NCBI GenBank assembly: GCA_900549405.1
Contig: URNZ01000061.1
Location: forward strand, 1 to 10,896
Source: an uncultured Eubacteriales bacterium
GTDB taxonomy: Bacteria; Bacillota; Clostridia; Oscillospirales; Oscillospiraceae
Reading direction: 5' to 3'
Length of the DNA: 10,896 bases
The notes under the pieces: generated by a model
The model's input: only the letters and a program-made list of their open reading frames with translations
The model's database searches: none
What the model was told of the DNA's origin: nothing
Shown: positions 8,468 through 10,896 of the stretch, piece after piece
How the letters are laid out: every line of letters begins with the position of its first letter
Position numbering within the stretch: position 1 is the first letter of the stretch
Translations under genes and position numbers: made by a program

Positions 8468-9307
8468 TTATTTCTTGGTGTAATCGTAGAAGCCGCGGCC
8501 CGTCTTTCTGCCCAGACGGCCGCCGCGGACCATCTTCTTCAGCAGATAGGTGGGACGATACTTGGAGTCGCCAAACTCGTTATACAGGGTCTCCATAATA
8601 GCCAGGCACACGTCCAGACCGATGAAGTCGCCCAGGGCCAGGGGGCCCATGGGGTGGTTGGCGCCCAGCTGCATGGACTTGTCGATGTCCTCTACGGTGG
8701 CGGCGTGGGTCTCGACCAGGGCGATGGCGTCGTTGATCATGGGGATCAGCAGCTTGTTCACCACGAAGCCGGGGGACTCCTCCACCTCCACGGGGTCCTT
8801 GCCCAGCTCAACGGCCAGGTCGTGGGTGAACTGGAACACCTCGGGAGTGGTGTTGATGCCCCGGATGATCTCCACCAGCTTCATGCTGGGCACGGGGTTG
8901 AAGAAGTGCATGCCGATGACGGGGTGCTTCAGATCCTGGCCCATCTCGGTGATGGACAGGGAGGAGGTGTTGGAGGCGAAGATGACGCCGTCTTTGCAGA
9001 TGGGGTCCAGCTGCTTGAGCAGGGCGCGCTTGGTCTCCATGTCCTCCTTCACGCACTCGATGACCAGGTCGGCCTCGGCAGCGGCGGACATCTCCTCGAT
9101 GAGAATGTTGGCCATCAGGGCGTCCTTGGCCTCCTGGGTCATCTTGCCCTTCTCCACCCGCTTTTGCAGGGAGGCGGACAGCTTATCCTTGTGGCGCTGG
9201 GCCGAAGCGGTGCTGCTGGCGTACATCAGGGCGGTGTGTCCCTTGGCCGCGAAGATCTGGGCAATGCCGCTGCCCATGGTGCCGGCACCGAAGATGGCTA
9301 CTTTCAT
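8468..9307 (-). CDS. hbd: 3-hydroxybutyryl-CoA dehydrogenase (Hbd)
   Basis: Reduces acetoacetyl-CoA to 3-hydroxybutyryl-CoA in butyrate formation. The protein has 279 residues, as in clostridial Hbd (about 282). The N-terminal Rossmann fold carries [11 protein letters not shown] (6-16), followed by [10 protein letters not shown] and [11 protein letters not shown] (110-120). [14 protein letters not shown] spans 134-147, and [18 protein letters not shown] spans 177-194. By alignment to human HADH, which I did from memory, the catalytic set is S115, H134, E146 and N184, all present. The C terminus [14 protein letters not shown] is typical. The ATG has AGGGGGA nine bases upstream. It is a single-gene unit with its own promoter (9404-9432) and terminator (8400-8432), 454 nt ahead of bcd. 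In many clostridia hbd instead sits at the end of crt-bcd-etfB-etfA-hbd. NADH versus NADPH preference cannot be read from this. Confidence 0.96.
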   Translation of the reverse strand: MKVAIFGAGTMGSGIAQIFAAKGHTALMYASSTASAQRHKDKLSASLQKRVEKGKMTQEAKDALMANILIEEMSAAAEADLVIECVKEDMETKRALLKQLDPICKDGVIFASNTSSLSITEMGQDLKHPVIGMHFFNPVPSMKLVEIIRGINTTPEVFQFTHDLAVELGKDPVEVEESPGFVVNKLLIPMINDAIALVETHAATVEDIDKSMQLGANHPMGPLALGDFIGLDVCLAIMETLYNEFGDSKYRPTYLLKKMVRGGRLGRKTGRGFYDYTKK

Positions 9308-9403
9308 AACTGATTCCCCCTAGGTATGTAAGATAATGGGATGAAATATCTCAAATGCAAGGGATGGGAATGGCCGCTGTGCGGTCCTCTTCTCTTGTGC
9401 ATG

Positions 9404-9432
9404 AGTATAACTGTTTTGCGGTATAAAATCAA
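9404..9432 (-). promoter_or_regulatory. Sigma-A promoter of hbd
   Basis: TTGATT (9427-9432), a 17-bp spacer, TATACT (9404-9409). This would give a ~90-nt leader holding only a small CCGC/GCGG hairpin (9374-9384). No Rex operator is visible near it. The T/A-rich runs upstream (9440-9482) could help polymerase binding. Confidence 0.65.
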
Positions 9433-9490
9433 GGGGAAAACGGGAATTTTTCAGAAATATCCGAAAAAAACCGCGTTTTTTCAGGCGTGT

Positions 9491-9508
9491 CATAACAAAA
9501 AAGTTATG
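9491..9508. promoter_or_regulatory. Palindrome upstream of the hbd promoter
   Basis: CATAAC, six A, GTTATG (9491-9508) is an inverted repeat about 60 bp upstream of the hbd -35. A perfect TTGACA (minus strand, 9509-9514) abuts it but has no -10 at 16-18 bp. The arms share GTTAT with Rex sites, but in the wrong order for the Rex consensus. It is a possible site for an unidentified regulator. Confidence 0.35.
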
Positions 9509-9522
9509 TGTCAAGCCAGGCG

Positions 9523-9544
9523 TTTTACTATAATATCAGTAAAA
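9523..9544. repeat. Inverted repeat between metA terminator and hbd promoter
   Basis: TTTTACT (9523-9529) and AGTAAAA (9538-9544) are perfect 7-bp arms around ATAATATC. The right arm overlaps the T-tract of the metA terminator. It may act as extra termination structure or as an operator; no partner protein can be named. Confidence 0.4.
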
Positions 9545-9573
9545 TGCCCCGTCCGGGAGAGACCGGGCGGGGC
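9541..9573 (-). terminator. Terminator after metA
   Basis: On the minus strand GCCCCGCCCGG, loop TCTCTC, CCGGACGGGGC, an 11-position stem with one mismatch, followed by ATTTTA. The T-tract is short, but the stem is strong and stands 8 nt after the metA stop. Confidence 0.75.
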
Positions 9574-9581
9574 GGAGCAGG

Positions 9582-10496
9582 TCAGATCTTGGTGATGTCA
9601 TAGGGGGTGGTCTGGTAGACATAATAGTTCAGCCAGTTGGTGTAGAACAGCTGGGCGGCGGAGCGCCAGCGGACCACGGGGGCCTGGCTGGGGTCGTCGT
9701 TGGGGAAGTAGTGGGCGGGCAGCTTCTGGTCCTCCCCCTTGCTCAGGTCGCGGAAATACTCGTTGGCCAGCGTCTCCGGGTCATACTCCGGGTGGCCGGT
9801 GATGAAGAAGCGGCGGTTGTCCTCGCTTTTCACCGCGAAGACCCCGGCCTCCTCGGACACGGCCAGCAGCTCCAGCTCGGGCTGGGCCAGGATGTCCTCC
9901 AGGTGGTTGGTGGTATAGCGGGAGTGGGGTACATAGAACACGTCGTCAAAGCCCCGGAAGAGGGGGGACTGCTTGCGGATCAGGGTGTGGGAGAAGACGC
10001 CGAAGAGCTTGTCGGGCAGAGAGTATTTGGGGATACCGTAGTGGTAATAGAGTCCGGCCTGAGCTCCCCAGCAGATGTGCAGGGTGGAGTGGACGTGGGT
10101 CTTGGTCCACTCCATGATCTGGCACAGCTCGTCCCAATAGTCCACGTCGGTGAAGTCCAGGTTCTCCACGGGGGCGCCGGTGATGATCATGCCGTCGTAT
10201 TTGCGGTCACGGATTTGATCGAAGGTGGTATAGAAGGAGGACAGGTGGTCGGCGTCGGTGTTCTGAGACACGTGGCTGGAGGTGTGCAGCAGCTCCACCT
10301 GCACCTGGAGGGGGGAGTTGGACAGCTTGCGCAGCAGCTGGGTCTCTGTGACGATCTTGGTGGGCATCAGGTTCAGGATCAAAAGGTTCAGCGGGCGCAT
10401 GTCCTGGTGCATGGCCCGGTATTCCGTCATGACGAAGATGTTTTCTCCCTCCAGCGTGGCCCGGGCCGGCAGGGAGTCTGGCACTTTAATAGGCAT
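9582..10496 (-). CDS. metAA: Homoserine O-acetyltransferase (MetA family)
   Basis: First committed step of methionine synthesis: acylation of homoserine. The protein has 304 residues, as is usual for MetA. Seen are [12 protein letters not shown] at the start, the nucleophile C142 in [15 protein letters not shown], and the H235/E237 pair in FITGHPEYD (231-239), all at the same numbering as E. coli MetA. Residue 111 is Glu (GAPVENLDF, 107-115). Published work on B. cereus MetA showed that Glu111 confers acetyl-CoA use, where E. coli has Gly and uses succinyl-CoA, so acetyltransferase is the better call. The ATG has AGGAGG eight bases upstream. It is a single-gene unit, divergent from the rrn-type promoters. 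An AT-rich TATATATATAAT box (10515-10527) lies just ahead, but no clear -35 and no SAM or T-box leader is visible. Confidence 0.95.
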   Translation of the reverse strand: MPIKVPDSLPARATLEGENIFVMTEYRAMHQDMRPLNLLILNLMPTKIVTETQLLRKLSNSPLQVQVELLHTSSHVSQNTDADHLSSFYTTFDQIRDRKYDGMIITGAPVENLDFTDVDYWDELCQIMEWTKTHVHSTLHICWGAQAGLYYHYGIPKYSLPDKLFGVFSHTLIRKQSPLFRGFDDVFYVPHSRYTTNHLEDILAQPELELLAVSEEAGVFAVKSEDNRRFFITGHPEYDPETLANEYFRDLSKGEDQKLPAHYFPNDDPSQAPVVRWRSAAQLFYTNWLNYYVYQTTPYDITKI

Positions 10497-10612
10497 GGGT
10501 GTTGCCTCCTACACATTATATATATAGAATCAAACTGTATATCAGCGTATCATAACTGCTGTCTTTCTGCAAGAGAGTTTTCTGTGGATGGATGTACGCC
10601 AGCGACGGACGC

Positions 10613-10654
10613 AAAAATCGAAAAGTAAAAAAGAACGAAAAAAGACGTAAAAAA
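10613..10654 (+). promoter_or_regulatory. Phased A-tracts, probable UP element of the rrn-type promoter
   Basis: A-runs occur at 10613-10617, 10621-10624, 10627-10632, 10638-10643 and 10649-10654. The last three are 11 bp apart, in helical phase, and end 3 bp before the TTGACA of the first promoter. This fits an UP element with intrinsic bending, common at rRNA promoters. Confidence 0.6.
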
Positions 10655-10657
10655 GTG

Positions 10658-10686
10658 TTGACAAACCCCGCGCGGTCTGGTAGTAT
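10658..10686 (+). promoter_or_regulatory. rRNA-type promoter P1
   Basis: Perfect -35 TTGACA (10658-10663), 17-bp GC-rich spacer, -10 TAGTAT (10681-10686), preceded by phased A-tracts. Transcription is directed out of the window; no coding frame follows. Confidence 0.8.
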
Positions 10687-10731
10687 AAGCAAGCACTTCA
10701 GCGAGGGGCCAACAGGTTCCAAGCGAAAGGC

Positions 10732-10767
10732 TGATAGAACTTCAAGTCCTTACGGATGATAGAACTT
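10732..10767 (+). repeat. Direct repeats TGATAGAACTT between P1 and P2
   Basis: TGATAGAACTT occurs at 10732-10742 and again at 10757-10767, 25 bp apart. TTCAAGT (10741-10747) and ACTTGAA (10764-10770) are inverted and could form a hairpin in the P1 transcript. The reverse complement AAGTTCT recurs at 10794-10800, at the edge of P2. Role unknown; leader duplication is likely. Confidence 0.5.
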
Positions 10768-10799
10768 GAAAGAAGCTGAAAAGTTTCTGAAAAAAGTTC

Positions 10800-10828
10800 T
10801 TGACAAAAGGAAAACGAAGTGATATCAT
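10800..10828 (+). promoter_or_regulatory. rRNA-type promoter P2
   Basis: Perfect -35 TTGACA (10800-10805), 17-bp spacer, -10 TATCAT (10823-10828). With P1 it makes a tandem pair 142 bp apart, the usual layout of Firmicutes rRNA operons. Confidence 0.82.
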
Positions 10829-10835
10829 TAAAAAC

Positions 10836-10896
10836 CACTGCGGGACGCAGCGTGTACCTTGTAAATTAAACAACGTGACAAACACGAAGCACCAAA
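10836..10896 (+). other. Probable pre-16S rRNA leader (window ends inside it)
   Basis: After P2 comes a hairpin CTGCG-GGA-CGCAG (10838-10850) and then ACCTTGTAAATTAAACAACG. This resembles the ACCTTGAAAA(T/C)TGAA-type sequence commonly found before Firmicutes rRNA genes. The conserved start of 16S (AGAGTTTGAT) has not been reached. That an rRNA operon follows is inference from the tandem promoters and this leader. Confidence 0.55.

Noticed and set aside
9491..9508. A second Rex site upstream of hbd
   Set aside because: The arms read CATAAC...GTTATG, the reverse order of TTGTTAA...TTAACAA; only a half-site similarity remains.
9509..9514. TTGACA as the -35 of the hbd promoter
   Set aside because: The sequences at 16, 17 and 18 bp downstream (TGACAC, GACACG, ACACGC) are not -10 elements; the TTGATT-17-TATACT pair fits better.
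9505..9534. A + strand promoter (TATAAT at 9529-9534) reading antisense into metA
   Set aside because: No credible -35 at 16-18 bp, and the TATAAT lies inside an inverted repeat next to a terminator.
10497..10657. SAM riboswitch or T-box upstream of metA
   Set aside because: I looked on the minus strand for the conserved S-box helices and the T-box bulge and saw neither; the region is AT-rich with the rrn A-tracts on the other strand.

Overview
The window looks like chromosomal core DNA from a GC-rich, spore-forming, butyrate-producing member of the Clostridia. An Oscillospirales-type gut anaerobe (Flavonifractor/Intestinimonas-like) is my inference, from the gene set and composition only. 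Evidence is the set itself: dnaK-dnaJ, a dipicolinate synthase pair (endospore formers only), bcd-etfB-etfA plus hbd (butyryl-CoA pathway), a MetA of the acetyl-CoA type, strong AGGAGG ribosome binding sites and many GC hairpins followed by T-runs. I see no phage, IS, CRISPR or defence genes.

Layout. 1-2804 (+): the 3' three quarters of dnaK, an unusually structured 192-nt spacer, dnaJ and a strong terminator. 2805-3202 (+): an AT-rich promoter region with three 21-bp imperfect repeats and a 55-codon gene for a small membrane protein of unknown function, ending at a hairpin shared with the convergent dpaB. 3207-4746 (-): dpaA-dpaB with a sigma-K-like promoter. 4750-4900: two extra hairpins and the etfA terminator. 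4919-8291 (-): bcd-etfB-etfA with a ~240-nt leader that carries a sigma-A-type promoter, an attenuator-like hairpin with T-tract and an almost perfect Rex operator. 8400-9432 (-): hbd as its own unit with promoter and terminator. 9523-9573: metA terminator merged with an inverted repeat. 9582-10496 (-): metA. 10613-10896 (+): phased A-tracts, two tandem consensus promoters and a leader that most likely belongs to an rRNA operon starting just beyond the window.

How they work together. Hbd reduces acetoacetyl-CoA to 3-hydroxybutyryl-CoA. After dehydration by a crotonase not present here, Bcd with EtfAB reduces crotonyl-CoA to butyryl-CoA, probably with flavin-based electron bifurcation to ferredoxin. 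A Rex site on the bcd leader ties this to the NADH/NAD+ ratio. DpaAB makes the spore-core dipicolinic acid late in the mother cell. DnaK/DnaJ are the general chaperones, and MetA starts the methionine branch.

The most useful non-gene signals are the Rex site plus attenuator arrangement, the sigma-K-like promoter, the small membrane-protein gene and the tandem rrn-type promoters. I found nothing that I would call a new biological system.
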